From assembly GCA_964516095.1 (NCBI GenBank), contig CAZEYS010000003.1:1-57902 (forward strand): 57,902 nucleotides of DNA. Reading direction: 5' to 3'. This document shows, one piece after another, positions 33,059-40,499 of the stretch. A model generated the notes under the pieces. The model was given only the letters and a program-made list of their open reading frames with translations, was not told where the DNA came from and did not search any database. This stretch comes from Hydrogenothermus sp964516095. GTDB lineage: Bacteria > Aquificota > Aquificia > Aquificales > Hydrogenothermaceae. The first letter of the stretch is position 1. The number at the start of each line of letters is the position of its first letter. The position numbers were made by a program, and so were the translations under genes.

Positions 33059-34113
33059 AAAAAAGAAAGGCTGTAGCACTTTACTCAGGTGGATTAGATA
33101 GCACACTTGCTATAAAACTTATACAGGCGCAGGGCATAGAAGTTATAGCCCTGCATTTTTACACAGGTTTTTGTATAACAGAAACAAAGAGAAGAAGAGG
33201 AGAAAAGAAAGAAGACGGTTCTCATTATATGAACCCTGCATTAAAATACGCAGCAAAGTACGGATTTCCTCTTGAAATTATAGATATATCCGAAGGATAT
33301 TTCGATGTTATACAAAATCCAAAGTATGGTTATGGAAGTAATATAAACCCCTGTATAGACTGTCGAGCATATATGTACAAACATGCCAAAAAATATATGG
33401 AAGAAATAGGTGCAGATTTCATAATCTCAGGGGAAGTATTAAATCAAAGACCTATGAGCCAGCATTTACAGGCTATGAAAATTATAGAAAAAGAAGCAGG
33501 TGTAGAAGGTATTGTTGTAAAGCCTTTATCTGCTAAACTGCTCCCACCTACAATCCCTGAAATAAAAGGATGGATTGATAGAGAAAAGCTAGAAGGAATT
33601 TCTGGAAGAAGCAGAAAAAGACAGATGGAGCTTGCAAAAAAATTTGGAATAGATGAATATGAACAACCTGCTGGAGGTTGTTGCTATTTAACTGATGAAA
33701 ATTTCGCAAGGAAATATAAAGAGGTTATAGCTGTCGAGAGTAAGATATCCCGTGAAGAATTATACCTACTAACAATAGGAAGACACTTTCGACTTCCAAC
33801 AGGAACTAAGGTTATTGTAACTCGAAACGAAGGAGAAGGAAACTTTATTAGAGGAATAGCTAAAAATTATTGGTTTGCAGAACCTATTGGAAAAGGTGCC
33901 GTCGCAATAGCTAGACCTATTCATTCTCCATATTTGACTGAAGAAGATAAAAAGATGATAGCAGATTTAATTGCCAGATACAGCAAGACAGATGAAAACG
34001 GTAATATACAGGTAAAAATAGTTCCACCTGATAGCTTAAAAAATGTTGAAAAACCTACTATAATATTAGGTACAAAACTACAAGAAACTGTATTAGAGAG
34101 CTGGAGGATTTAA
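33055..34113 (+). CDS. PP-loop ATPase, MnmA/ThiI-like tRNA sulfurtransferase
   Basis: 352 residues from the ATG at 33055, chosen over one four codons upstream because it gives an ATGA overlap. The PP-loop SGGLDST (11-17) adenylates the target uridine. Cys100-XX-Cys103 (NPCIDC) and Cys209-Cys210 (AGGCCYLTDE) match in place the two catalytic Cys of MnmA-type 2-thiouridylases, or could hold an Fe-S cluster as in the TtuA group. The C-terminal part (about 215-350) is a family-specific extension. Neighbouring IscU, TusA-like and Nfu genes support sulfur transfer to tRNA. The exact product, s2U or s4U, is not decidable here. Confidence 0.8.
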   Translation: MKKRKAVALYSGGLDSTLAIKLIQAQGIEVIALHFYTGFCITETKRRRGEKKEDGSHYMNPALKYAAKYGFPLEIIDISEGYFDVIQNPKYGYGSNINPCIDCRAYMYKHAKKYMEEIGADFIISGEVLNQRPMSQHLQAMKIIEKEAGVEGIVVKPLSAKLLPPTIPEIKGWIDREKLEGISGRSRKRQMELAKKFGIDEYEQPAGGCCYLTDENFARKYKEVIAVESKISREELYLLTIGRHFRLPTGTKVIVTRNEGEGNFIRGIAKNYWFAEPIGKGAVAIARPIHSPYLTEEDKKMIADLIARYSKTDENGNIQVKIVPPDSLKNVEKPTIILGTKLQETVLESWRI

Positions 34114-34114
34114 T

Positions 34115-34369
34115 ATGAGTATTGATTTAGAAAATATAAATCCTGATATAGTACATGATGCAACAGGAACTTACTGCCCTATTCCAATAACAGAGCTTGC
34201 CAAAGTAATGAAACAGGCAAAAGTAGGTCAGATTGTAGAACTTCAAGCTGACGATGAAGGGGCTATACAGGATGTACCTGCATGGTGTGAAACAACTGGA
34301 AACGAGTACTTAGGATATATAGATGAAGATGGATTACTAAGATTTTTTGTAAGGAAAACAAAAGAATGA
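34115..34369 (+). CDS. TusA/SirA-like sulfur carrier protein
   Basis: 84 residues with the CPxP motif (Cys21 in GTYCPIPITEL), in which the Cys carries persulfide in TusA, followed by the characteristic LQADDEGAIQDVPAWC segment. TusA passes sulfur between a desulfurase or rhodanese and MnmA-type enzymes, and here it directly follows the PP-loop gene with a GGAGG site. In sulfur-oxidising thermophiles TusA proteins also carry sulfane sulfur to Hdr-type enzymes. The local context favours the tRNA and Fe-S role. Confidence 0.88.
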   Translation: MSIDLENINPDIVHDATGTYCPIPITELAKVMKQAKVGQIVELQADDEGAIQDVPAWCETTGNEYLGYIDEDGLLRFFVRKTKE

Positions 34370-34614
34370 GAATAAATGCAGACTTTAAAGTTTACCACTT
34401 ATTGGAAGAATATCCAGAAAGTGAGATTATAGTTAAAGAGTATTTTAAATTTTTTTATGATGAAGAAATACAGGATATAGCCTTGAAAAGATTATCTATA
34501 CAAGGAGCATTTAACGTTTTAAATCTACCAGAAGAAAAACAAAAACAGTTTTTTAAAGATTTACACGAAAGACTTGGTCTTGATATATCAAGGCCACTTT
34601 TAGAAGAAGAATAA
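34366..34614 (+). CDS. DUF1858-like small protein
   Basis: 82 residues, helical, resembling the DUF1858 family (a small domain often found with hybrid-cluster or Fe-S proteins): INADFKVYHLLEEYPES at the start and LSIQGAFNVLNLP later. It has no Cys, so it is not itself a cluster protein. The start overlaps the TusA-like stop by ATGA. Function unknown; its place in the Fe-S/sulfur operon suggests an accessory or interaction role. Confidence 0.7.
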   Translation: MRINADFKVYHLLEEYPESEIIVKEYFKFFYDEEIQDIALKRLSIQGAFNVLNLPEEKQKQFFKDLHERLGLDISRPLLEEE

Positions 34615-34632
34615 GCTTAGAGGTGGTAGAAG

Positions 34633-34890
34633 ATGTCTACAATTTTAGATAGAGAAAAAGAAGTTGAAGAAGTCTTAGAAAAAATAAGACCTGCTTTAGC
34701 TATTGACGAAGGCAATATAATATTAAAGAAAATTGAAGATGACACAGTTTATTTAGAGCTTGTTGGAACGTGTGTTCACTGTCCTATTTCAGATATGACT
34801 ATGAAAGATACAGTAGTAGTAGCTATAAAGCAGCTGCTTCCATGGGTGAAAACAGTGATGATAGGGCAGTCAAAATTTGAAATAAAGTAA
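34633..34890 (+). CDS. NifU C-terminal domain protein (Nfu-like)
   Basis: 85 residues matching the Nfu domain: EVLEKIRPALAIDEGNIIL (usually RPxLxxDGG) and the CXXC at Cys47-Cys50 in GTCVHCPISDMTMKD. Pairs of Nfu domains bind a bridging [4Fe-4S] cluster and deliver it to apo-proteins. With the separate IscU and BFD-like genes it completes a dispersed NifU. The start has AGAGGTGG upstream, and aroE follows after one base. Confidence 0.88.
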   Translation: MSTILDREKEVEEVLEKIRPALAIDEGNIILKKIEDDTVYLELVGTCVHCPISDMTMKDTVVVAIKQLLPWVKTVMIGQSKFEIK

Positions 34891-34891
34891 A

Positions 34892-35749
34892 ATGAAAATA
34901 CCTGTTGATATTTCAGGAGAAACATCTCTCTACGGAATATTTGGCTATCCTGTAAATCATTCAAAATCACCTCAGTTTCAAAGTTCTGCTTTTTCCTATT
35001 TAAATATTCCTGCTGTTTATCTTCCTTTCGAAATTCCCCCAGAAAAATTAGAAGATGCCATTAATGCATTAAAAACATTAAATATAAAAGGAGTTAATAT
35101 AACTGTACCTCATAAAGAAGAAGTTGTTAAATATTTGGATGAGATTTCAGAAGAAGTAAAGTATATAAAAGCATGTAACACAATAAAAAATATAGATGGA
35201 TATCTTGTCGGCTATAATACAGATGCTTATGGGTTTATAACAGGCCTAAAAGAACTGGTAGAAGATTTATCAAATAAAACCGTTTTAGTATTAGGTGCTG
35301 GTGGAGCCTCACGAGCAGTTATATACAGCTTGATAAAAGAAGGTATTGAAAAATTATACGTTGCTAATAGAACTGTAGAAAGAGCCTACCAAATCTTAGA
35401 AGATTTCAGGTCATTAAACCGTTTCATCGATGAAATTTTACTACCAATACCTTTAAACAAAATAGAATGCTGCGTTTTACCTTACGTTGATATTATAGTA
35501 AATACCACCTCAGTAGGATTAAATGAAAATGATAAACCTCTGTTTGATTACTCACATATAAAGCCAGAACATATAGTTGTTGATATTATTTACAAAGAAA
35601 CTCCTCTTTTAAAAGCTGCCAAAGAAAAGGGATGTAAGTGGCAGGATGGTTTACCTATGTTACTGTATCAGGGAGCGAAGGCGTTTGAAATATGGACTGG
35701 ACAAAAAGCTCCCATTGAAATAATGAAAAAAGCTCTTTTAGAAGAATAA
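34892..35749 (+). CDS. aroE: Shikimate dehydrogenase
   Basis: NADPH-dependent reduction of 3-dehydroshikimate in aromatic amino acid synthesis. 285 residues: substrate domain with NHSKSPQFQSSAF and NITVPHKEEV (catalytic Lys), Asp in YNTDAYGF, and the Rossmann domain with VLGAGGASRAV and NRTVERA. The C-terminal LPMLLYQGAKAFEIWTG block is diagnostic. It is the last gene of the Fe-S/sulfur block, one base after nfu, with no clear ribosome site of its own, so it is probably translated by coupling. No functional tie to sulfur is evident. Confidence 0.96.
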   Translation: MKIPVDISGETSLYGIFGYPVNHSKSPQFQSSAFSYLNIPAVYLPFEIPPEKLEDAINALKTLNIKGVNITVPHKEEVVKYLDEISEEVKYIKACNTIKNIDGYLVGYNTDAYGFITGLKELVEDLSNKTVLVLGAGGASRAVIYSLIKEGIEKLYVANRTVERAYQILEDFRSLNRFIDEILLPIPLNKIECCVLPYVDIIVNTTSVGLNENDKPLFDYSHIKPEHIVVDIIYKETPLLKAAKEKGCKWQDGLPMLLYQGAKAFEIWTGQKAPIEIMKKALLEE

Positions 35750-35751
35750 AA

Positions 35752-35844
35752 AGGCCCCCGGGGGAGAAGGGGCAAAATATGGGAGGAGGTTTGAGAAAAA
35801 CATCGGCTTCAGGTAGCTGCTTTATCAATAATAATTTTAATTAG
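35752..35844 (+). other. G-rich intergenic element with possible 17-residue reading frame
   Basis: The 124-base space between convergent aroE and hemW begins with the GC palindrome GGCCCCCGGGGG (35753-35764) and a series of G-tracts (35760-35789), very unlike the surrounding AT-rich DNA. It is not followed by a T-run, so it is not a standard terminator. GGGAGG (35781-35786) precedes a TTG at 35791 that opens a 17-codon frame ending at TAG 35842-35844. Spacing to the nearest AGGAGG is only one base, so translation is doubtful. It could be a G-quadruplex, a small RNA or a terminator of another kind. Confidence 0.3.
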
Positions 35845-35873
35845 CTACTGTGAAATAATTGTGAAATTATATA

Positions 35874-36983
35874 TTATATTGTTAATTTTGTAACAATCTG
35901 GTTGATAACCATTAATCCATCTTGAGTTAAAACAAATCTATTATTTTCTATATATCCTAATCTGTGGTCTACAAGCTCTTGCAGTATATTTTTGTTTTTT
36001 ATTAAACTGATATCCATACCTTCTTTTAAACGAAGAGATAGCATCACCATTTCAAACTCTTTATCTTCTTTGGAAAGCTTTTCTATATATCTTACAGGAA
36101 GCTTATTTTCATTTAGATATTGAAAATATTCATTTAAGTTTTTAGTATTTCCAAAACGTTTTTCACCATCATAGGACCACGCTGAGATACCAATGCCTAA
36201 AAATGTTTTATCTGTCCAGTACAATAGATTATGTTTACACTCGTAGCCAGGTTTTGCCCAGTTTGAAAGTTCGTATCTATAAAAACCTTTTTTTTCAAAA
36301 AAGTCATCTACCATTTTAAACATTTTAGTTGTAGTTTCCTCATCTGGCAGATTGTATTTCCCATCTAAAACCATTGAACCAAGGGGGGTATCTTCATAAG
36401 CTGTAAGCATATAAGCAGATATGTGTGTAAGAGGAAGTTCAGTGTATATTTTTAAATCTTGCTGCAAATCTTCATAAGATTGACCTTCTATACCGTATAT
36501 GAGGTCTAAATTTATGTTGTTTAATCCAGCTCTGATACTGTCTTCAACCATTTTTAACGTGTCTTTAGGTTGATGGTTTCTCCCTAAAGACTTTAAAAGG
36601 CGTAGATTAAAAGTCTGATTTCCAATACTTATTCTGTTTATACCTGCTTCTTTTATGAGTTTTAGTTGATTATACCTGTATGTATTAGGGTTAGCTTCTA
36701 TGGTTATTTCAATCTTTTCATTAAGGTTTGAATTTTTAAGTATAAATTCTAATATGTTTATAATTAGCTCAGGTTCCAAGATAGAAGGAGTTCCACCACC
36801 AAAGTATATACTTTGTAAATTGAAATTGTACTTTTCTTTATATAGTAAAAACTCCTTCTTTAAGGCGTTTATGTAGTCTTTGTACACATTGGGATTGAAC
36901 TCTACTATTGATGTGAAATCACAATAAGGACATTTTATACTACAGAAGGGTATGTGTATGTAAAGGCCACTGATTTTAATCAT
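35874..36983 (-). CDS. hemW: HemW-like radical SAM heme chaperone
   Basis: 369 residues from ATG 36983, which has AGAGG 8 bases upstream. A GTG three codons earlier overlaps that site and is rejected. The radical SAM motif CSIKCPYC (CX3CX2C) stands at the N-terminus, followed by SIYFGGGTPSIL and the HemN_C region. Those read SIYFGGGTPS and CKHNLLYW as in HemW, and it has the HemW-type single Cys set rather than the HemN pattern with a fourth adjacent Cys (CXXXCXXCXC). HemW binds heme and delivers it to respiratory enzymes. It could also be annotated as HemN-like coproporphyrinogen oxidase, which is less likely. Confidence 0.88.
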   Translation of the reverse strand: MIKISGLYIHIPFCSIKCPYCDFTSIVEFNPNVYKDYINALKKEFLLYKEKYNFNLQSIYFGGGTPSILEPELIINILEFILKNSNLNEKIEITIEANPNTYRYNQLKLIKEAGINRISIGNQTFNLRLLKSLGRNHQPKDTLKMVEDSIRAGLNNINLDLIYGIEGQSYEDLQQDLKIYTELPLTHISAYMLTAYEDTPLGSMVLDGKYNLPDEETTTKMFKMVDDFFEKKGFYRYELSNWAKPGYECKHNLLYWTDKTFLGIGISAWSYDGEKRFGNTKNLNEYFQYLNENKLPVRYIEKLSKEDKEFEMVMLSLRLKEGMDISLIKNKNILQELVDHRLGYIENNRFVLTQDGLMVINQIVTKLTI

Positions 36984-37033
36984 AGATGACACCTCTTTCT
37001 TTTTCTAATTATATAAAATCAAACACTGTTATA

Positions 37034-37062
37034 TTGCAAATTTGCCAATAATAGAATATACT
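37034..37062 (+). promoter_or_regulatory. Promoter of the ferredoxin gene
   Basis: -35 TTGCAA (37034-37039), 17-base spacer, -10 TATACT (37057-37062), giving a leader of about 40 bases with a strong AGGAGG site before the ferredoxin ATG. The -35 overlaps the palindrome annotated separately, so this promoter is probably repressible. Confidence 0.5.
37036..37045. promoter_or_regulatory. Palindromic operator candidate
   Basis: GCAAATTTGC is a perfect ten-base palindrome extended by partial symmetry (ATTG on the left, CAAT after one extra C on the right). It sits between divergent hemW and ferredoxin genes and overlaps the ferredoxin -35, the classical place for a repressor. The regulator is unknown. 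Confidence 0.35.
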
Positions 37063-37107
37063 AATTGGACTTTTTAAATCTAAATAATTTTTATAGGAGG
37101 TAATACA

Positions 37108-37347
37108 ATGAAGTTAAAAGTTATGGTTGACCAGGACCTTTGCACTGCTTGTGCACTCTGCTATGACGATGTTCCAGAAGTATACGTTGATACTGGTGAT
37201 GGAATAGCTGCAGTAAAAGAAGAACTCGGTGGTGATGGTGCTATCATAGATTGTGAACAAATCGGACAGGACGTTTGTGATAGAGTTTTAGAAGTTACTG
37301 AAGAATGTCCATCTGGTTCTTTAATTACTGAAGTTATCGAAGAATAA
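37108..37347 (+). CDS. [4Fe-4S] ferredoxin
   Basis: 79 residues. Cys12, Cys15 and Cys18 (CXXCXXC) with the distant Cys67-Pro (EECPSG) make one [4Fe-4S] cluster. Cys49 and Cys57 are the two extra cysteines that form a disulfide in single-cluster ferredoxins such as those of Pyrococcus and Desulfovibrio. It is very acidic, as expected for an electron carrier, and has a strong AGGAGG site. It is monocistronic, flanked by its own promoter and a GC-rich terminator. It probably donates electrons to reductive-TCA or nitrogen-assimilation enzymes (inference). Confidence 0.93.
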   Translation: MKLKVMVDQDLCTACALCYDDVPEVYVDTGDGIAAVKEELGGDGAIIDCEQIGQDVCDRVLEVTEECPSGSLITEVIEE

Positions 37348-37361
37348 TTGTATTTTCATAC

Positions 37362-37386
37362 AAAGGGGCCCTAGGGCCCTTTTTTA
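37362..37386 (+). terminator. Intrinsic terminator of the ferredoxin gene
   Basis: An almost perfect palindrome, AAAGGGG CCCTA GGGCCC TTTTTT, forms a very stable GC stem with a T-run. The stop codon of the convergent heme-protein gene starts at the end of the T-run, so it separates two converging units. Confidence 0.85.
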
Positions 37387-37944
37387 TTTTAGAGCATCTT
37401 TAGGTATAAAAACTCGTATAACTCCCCTAAAATCGCCTTCTTTATAACCAACAGCTTTATCGTTTGGATAGTACTTTTTTATTTTCTCATATAGTCTTTT
37501 ATCCATTAGCTTTGGATCGCCATGACAGGTTAAACAGACAGCTTTCACCTTTAAAGGTTTGTAGTATCTATAACCATTTTCTACCTTCTGGATATAGTAA
37601 GATGGATTTTTACCTTTTTTGAACATTTCTTCAAAGTATTTAAGAGCCTGCTGTTCATATTTATCAGGTTTATTTTTAGGGTTTCTATACTTAAAAGAAG
37701 TCCTTTTTATCTTTATTCCATGGTCCAGTTTTTTTTCAACTTCATGGGTGAGTATCAGAGCTTTTTTATGGCATACGTCTATGGCTTCATAAGGACTTTT
37801 TGAAAGTGCTTTTACAAGTTCTGTTTTTAAAGTCTTAAGTAGTTCTTTAGAAGCTGTCTCTCCAATTTCTACTACTTTTTCTTCTTGCCCTGCATAACTG
37901 GATATAAAACCGGATAAAATGACTGCTATCACTAACTTCCTCAT
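37384..37944 (-). CDS. Tll0287-like (DUF3365) c-type heme protein
   Basis: 186 residues, signal peptide (1-19, SSYAG). The DUF3365/Tll0287 domain carries one CXXCH heme motif (Cys137-His141 in AVCLTCHGDPKL), with a preceding EAIDVCHKKA block near 53-61, and ends with GDFRGVIRVFIP, typical of the family and of some PAS-like sensor inputs. Periplasmic location is inferred from the signal peptide. It is the last gene of the PhoR-SDR-ElbB transcript. Relatives serve as free heme proteins or as sensor domains; the ligand here is unknown. Confidence 0.85.
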   Translation of the reverse strand: MRKLVIAVILSGFISSYAGQEEKVVEIGETASKELLKTLKTELVKALSKSPYEAIDVCHKKALILTHEVEKKLDHGIKIKRTSFKYRNPKNKPDKYEQQALKYFEEMFKKGKNPSYYIQKVENGYRYYKPLKVKAVCLTCHGDPKLMDKRLYEKIKKYYPNDKAVGYKEGDFRGVIRVFIPKDALK

Positions 37945-37946
37945 AA

Positions 37947-38609
37947 TTAGCTACCCTTTTTTGCAAGTCTTAATACTTCGTTAACTAGTTTTTCTATACC
38001 TTCGGCAACATCCTTTATAGTTTTACCTTCCATATATGCAGGTGTTGATACTATTTTATTTTCTTCATCTACCAGTGTTTCAGATACTGGACATACTAAA
38101 TGTTGTTGTCCCATAGCTTCAATTGCTTTGGCAACTTCTTCGTCACTTCCAATTGTGAGTTTTACTTTTGCCTCTTTTAACGCCGCTGCTACTATAACTG
38201 GAGAAATACACACAGCACCTATAGGTTTTTTCTTTTCAAACATTTCCACCAATAATCTCTTTACTTCTGGAATTACATCAGCTTGAGCTCCCTTTTCTAA
38301 GAAGTTTGAAAAGTTTTTAGCAACTCCATAACCACCAGGCATGATAAGAGCATCTATATCATCTGCTGATACGTCGTTTATATCTTTTATATTTCCTCTG
38401 GCTATTCTTGCTGCTTCAACTAAAACGTTTCTTGTCTCATTCATTTTTTCGCCAGTTAAGTGATTTATCACTTCTTTTTGAGGAATATTTGGTGCCATAC
38501 ATACAATTTCAGCTCCAGCCTTATCTAAAAAGTACAGTGTTAATGTAGCTTCATGGATTTCAGCACCATCAAAAACTCCACACCCTGCGAGTAATACTCC
38601 TACTTTCAT
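37947..38609 (-). CDS. elbB: DJ-1/PfpI-family glyoxalase ElbB
   Basis: 220 residues from ATG 38609, which has AAGGAGG 8 bases upstream. An in-frame ATG eight codons earlier would overlap that site and is rejected. Marks: MKVGVLLAGCGVFDGAEIHE at the start, APNIPQKEVINHLTGE, ALIMPGGYGVAKN and GAVCISPVI with the nucleophile-type Cys. ElbB in E. coli was linked to isoprenoid synthesis and shows weak glyoxalase activity; the physiological role is unsettled. Its neighbours are an SDR and a heme protein in one leftward transcript. Confidence 0.9.
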   Translation of the reverse strand: MKVGVLLAGCGVFDGAEIHEATLTLYFLDKAGAEIVCMAPNIPQKEVINHLTGEKMNETRNVLVEAARIARGNIKDINDVSADDIDALIMPGGYGVAKNFSNFLEKGAQADVIPEVKRLLVEMFEKKKPIGAVCISPVIVAAALKEAKVKLTIGSDEEVAKAIEAMGQQHLVCPVSETLVDEENKIVSTPAYMEGKTIKDVAEGIEKLVNEVLRLAKKGS

Positions 38610-38622
38610 CCCTATTTCCTCC

Positions 38623-39486
38623 TTATAATTCAAATGGATTTCTAATTGATTTTAATAAAGATTTTACACCGGGATATTTTCCACTGCAAACGTTATCTTT
38701 TTCTAACATAAGCCACTGCTCATAATTTAATGGTAATTGGTCTACAAAGTTTCCAAGTAAAGCAACTGGTAGCAATAACATTTTATCAACTTCAATAACA
38801 GGTCTCCTTATACCTAAGTACTCTAAAACAAATTTAAAAAGCTCTTTATAAGTTACAACTTTATTTCCACACAGTTCATATATATTATTTCGCTGGAAAT
38901 TTTCCACTACTTTTATGATACAGTCTCTAACATCAAGTATATGTACCGGTTGGACTTTTCCTTTTGGAGCAATAAAAAAAGGGGAAACTTTGGAGAGTTG
39001 CTTAAATTGTTTAAATAAAAGTTGTTCTTTTCCCATTATTATGGAAGGTCTGAAAATTGAGTATTTAAGTTTAACTGACTTTATATAATTTTCTGCTGCT
39101 GCTTTTGTTTTAAAATACCTACTTTTTGATGATATAGAAGCTCCAAGGGCTGACATCTGCACAAAATGTTTTACACTGCTTGCTTTCAATGCTCCATCTA
39201 CAAGCCTTTGAGTGAATACATAATGTACTTTTTCGTAGGTCATATTATTTTTTCTGTCTTCCTTTAAAATCCCTAATAGATTTATTATTACGTCAGGCTT
39301 TTCGTTTATTACAATTTCATCAAGGTTTTCTGTAAAAGAAATCAGTTTCGCTTTTTTGTTTAGATTTAGAACATTTTTAGCTTTTTGGAAATTTCTTACA
39401 GGTAATACTAAAGTATACTTGTCTATTAATACATTAGTTATATATCTTCCAACAAAACCTGTGGAACCTGTTATTAAGATTTTCAT
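38623..39486 (-). CDS. NAD(P)-binding epimerase-like SDR (atypical, NDUFA9-like)
   Basis: 287 residues. N-terminal GSTGFVGRYI (residues 7-16) is the atypical SDR dinucleotide site TGXXGXXG. INLLGILKED and the FVQMSALGA to YFKTKAAAE stretch place it in the NDUFA9/SDR_a5 group, where the catalytic Tyr is usually altered (here S-K-S-R-Y-F-K-T-K: Tyr and Lys still present). Substrate unknown; some relatives bind complex I or quinones. The start overlaps the kinase stop as ATGA. Confidence 0.85.
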   Translation of the reverse strand: MKILITGSTGFVGRYITNVLIDKYTLVLPVRNFQKAKNVLNLNKKAKLISFTENLDEIVINEKPDVIINLLGILKEDRKNNMTYEKVHYVFTQRLVDGALKASSVKHFVQMSALGASISSKSRYFKTKAAAENYIKSVKLKYSIFRPSIIMGKEQLLFKQFKQLSKVSPFFIAPKGKVQPVHILDVRDCIIKVVENFQRNNIYELCGNKVVTYKELFKFVLEYLGIRRPVIEVDKMLLLPVALLGNFVDQLPLNYEQWLMLEKDNVCSGKYPGVKSLLKSIRNPFEL

Positions 39487-40499
39487 TTTTTTGGTAAGTA
39501 CAATTTAAATGTGGAACCTTTACCAAGAGTACTTGAAACCTCTACTTTACCTTTGTGAGCTTCGGCAATATGTTTTACTATGGAAAGTCCAAGCCCAGTT
39601 CCGCCAACGCTTCTACTTCTTGATTTATCCACTCGATAAAATCTTTCAAAAATTAAAGGTAAGGATTTTTTTGGAATACCAATTCCAGTGTCTTTTACTT
39701 CTACTATGCTGTATTTTCCATTGTCATAAGCATTTATTTCGACTTTACCATTTTCTTTATTGTATTTAATTGCATTTTCTATTAAATTTTTAAAGAGTAT
39801 GGCTAATTTTTTCTCATCTCCCATAATATAAGTATCTTTGTTTATATTATTTAAAAAAGTTATACTTTTTTCTTTTGTAAGATGGGCCAAATCTTCATAA
39901 ATCTGTTCAATAAATTTAAATAGATTTATCTTAGTCTTTACTACTTTGTCTTCTTGAGACTCCAGACGTGCTATTATCAACAGGTCATTGATTAACGAAT
40001 CCATCTGATTTATTCTTTTTAATGCCATAGTTATAAATTTTTTCTTAGTAGGTTCTTCTTCTTCAACCTCTAAGGTTTCTATCACACCTTTTAAAACAGC
40101 AATTGGAGTTTTAAGTTCGTGGGACACATTAGACACAAAATCTTTTTTTGCCTGTTTATAAACTTCATATGGTGTTATATCTGTTAGATGAACAAACTTT
40201 TTATCATCAATATGATACACTTTTACCAGAAATTTTTTATCTTTTATGATTATTTCTTCTTGTATGTCTTTGTCGTACTCATGAGCTATTATAGAGTACA
40301 GATAGTTATTTTTTATAACTGTTGAGAAGTGTTTTCCTTCTGGTTCTTTTATACCTAAAAGATTTTCTGCATATTTATTTGAGTAAGTTACGATTTTATT
40401 CTTGTCTATTACTATTATTCCTTCTTTCAGGTAATCGAGGAATTTTAAAAAAGTTTCAAAGTCATCAGACTTTATCTTCTTTATTTTCTCCATTTTCAT
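39483..40499 (-). CDS. Soluble PhoR-like sensor histidine kinase
   Basis: 338 residues: PAS domain (about 18-112), HisKA with His127 in FVSNVSHELKTPIAVLKG, HATPase with NLIENAIKYN, DTGIGIP, FERFYRVDKSRSR and GGTGLGLSIVKH. No membrane helix is present, unlike E. coli PhoR, so phosphate status would be relayed only through contacts with PhoU/Pst. It overlaps phoU by 35 bases. No PhoB-type regulator gene is adjacent. The assignment to phosphate control rests on its place after pstSCAB-phoU. An alternative start is the ATG two codons in. Confidence 0.88.
   Translation of the reverse strand: MKMEKIKKIKSDDFETFLKFLDYLKEGIIVIDKNKIVTYSNKYAENLLGIKEPEGKHFSTVIKNNYLYSIIAHEYDKDIQEEIIIKDKKFLVKVYHIDDKKFVHLTDITPYEVYKQAKKDFVSNVSHELKTPIAVLKGVIETLEVEEEEPTKKKFITMALKRINQMDSLINDLLIIARLESQEDKVVKTKINLFKFIEQIYEDLAHLTKEKSITFLNNINKDTYIMGDEKKLAILFKNLIENAIKYNKENGKVEINAYDNGKYSIVEVKDTGIGIPKKSLPLIFERFYRVDKSRSRSVGGTGLGLSIVKHIAEAHKGKVEVSSTLGKGSTFKLYLPKK

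Noticed and set aside
35753..35775. GC palindrome after aroE as an intrinsic terminator
   Set aside because: No T-run follows, and the ten-base palindrome has no loop, so it does not fit the standard form. It is listed as an unexplained element instead.
38610..38633. Longer ElbB start at 38633
   Set aside because: The extra eight codons contain the AAGGAGG ribosome site of the ATG at 38609, and family members begin at that point.
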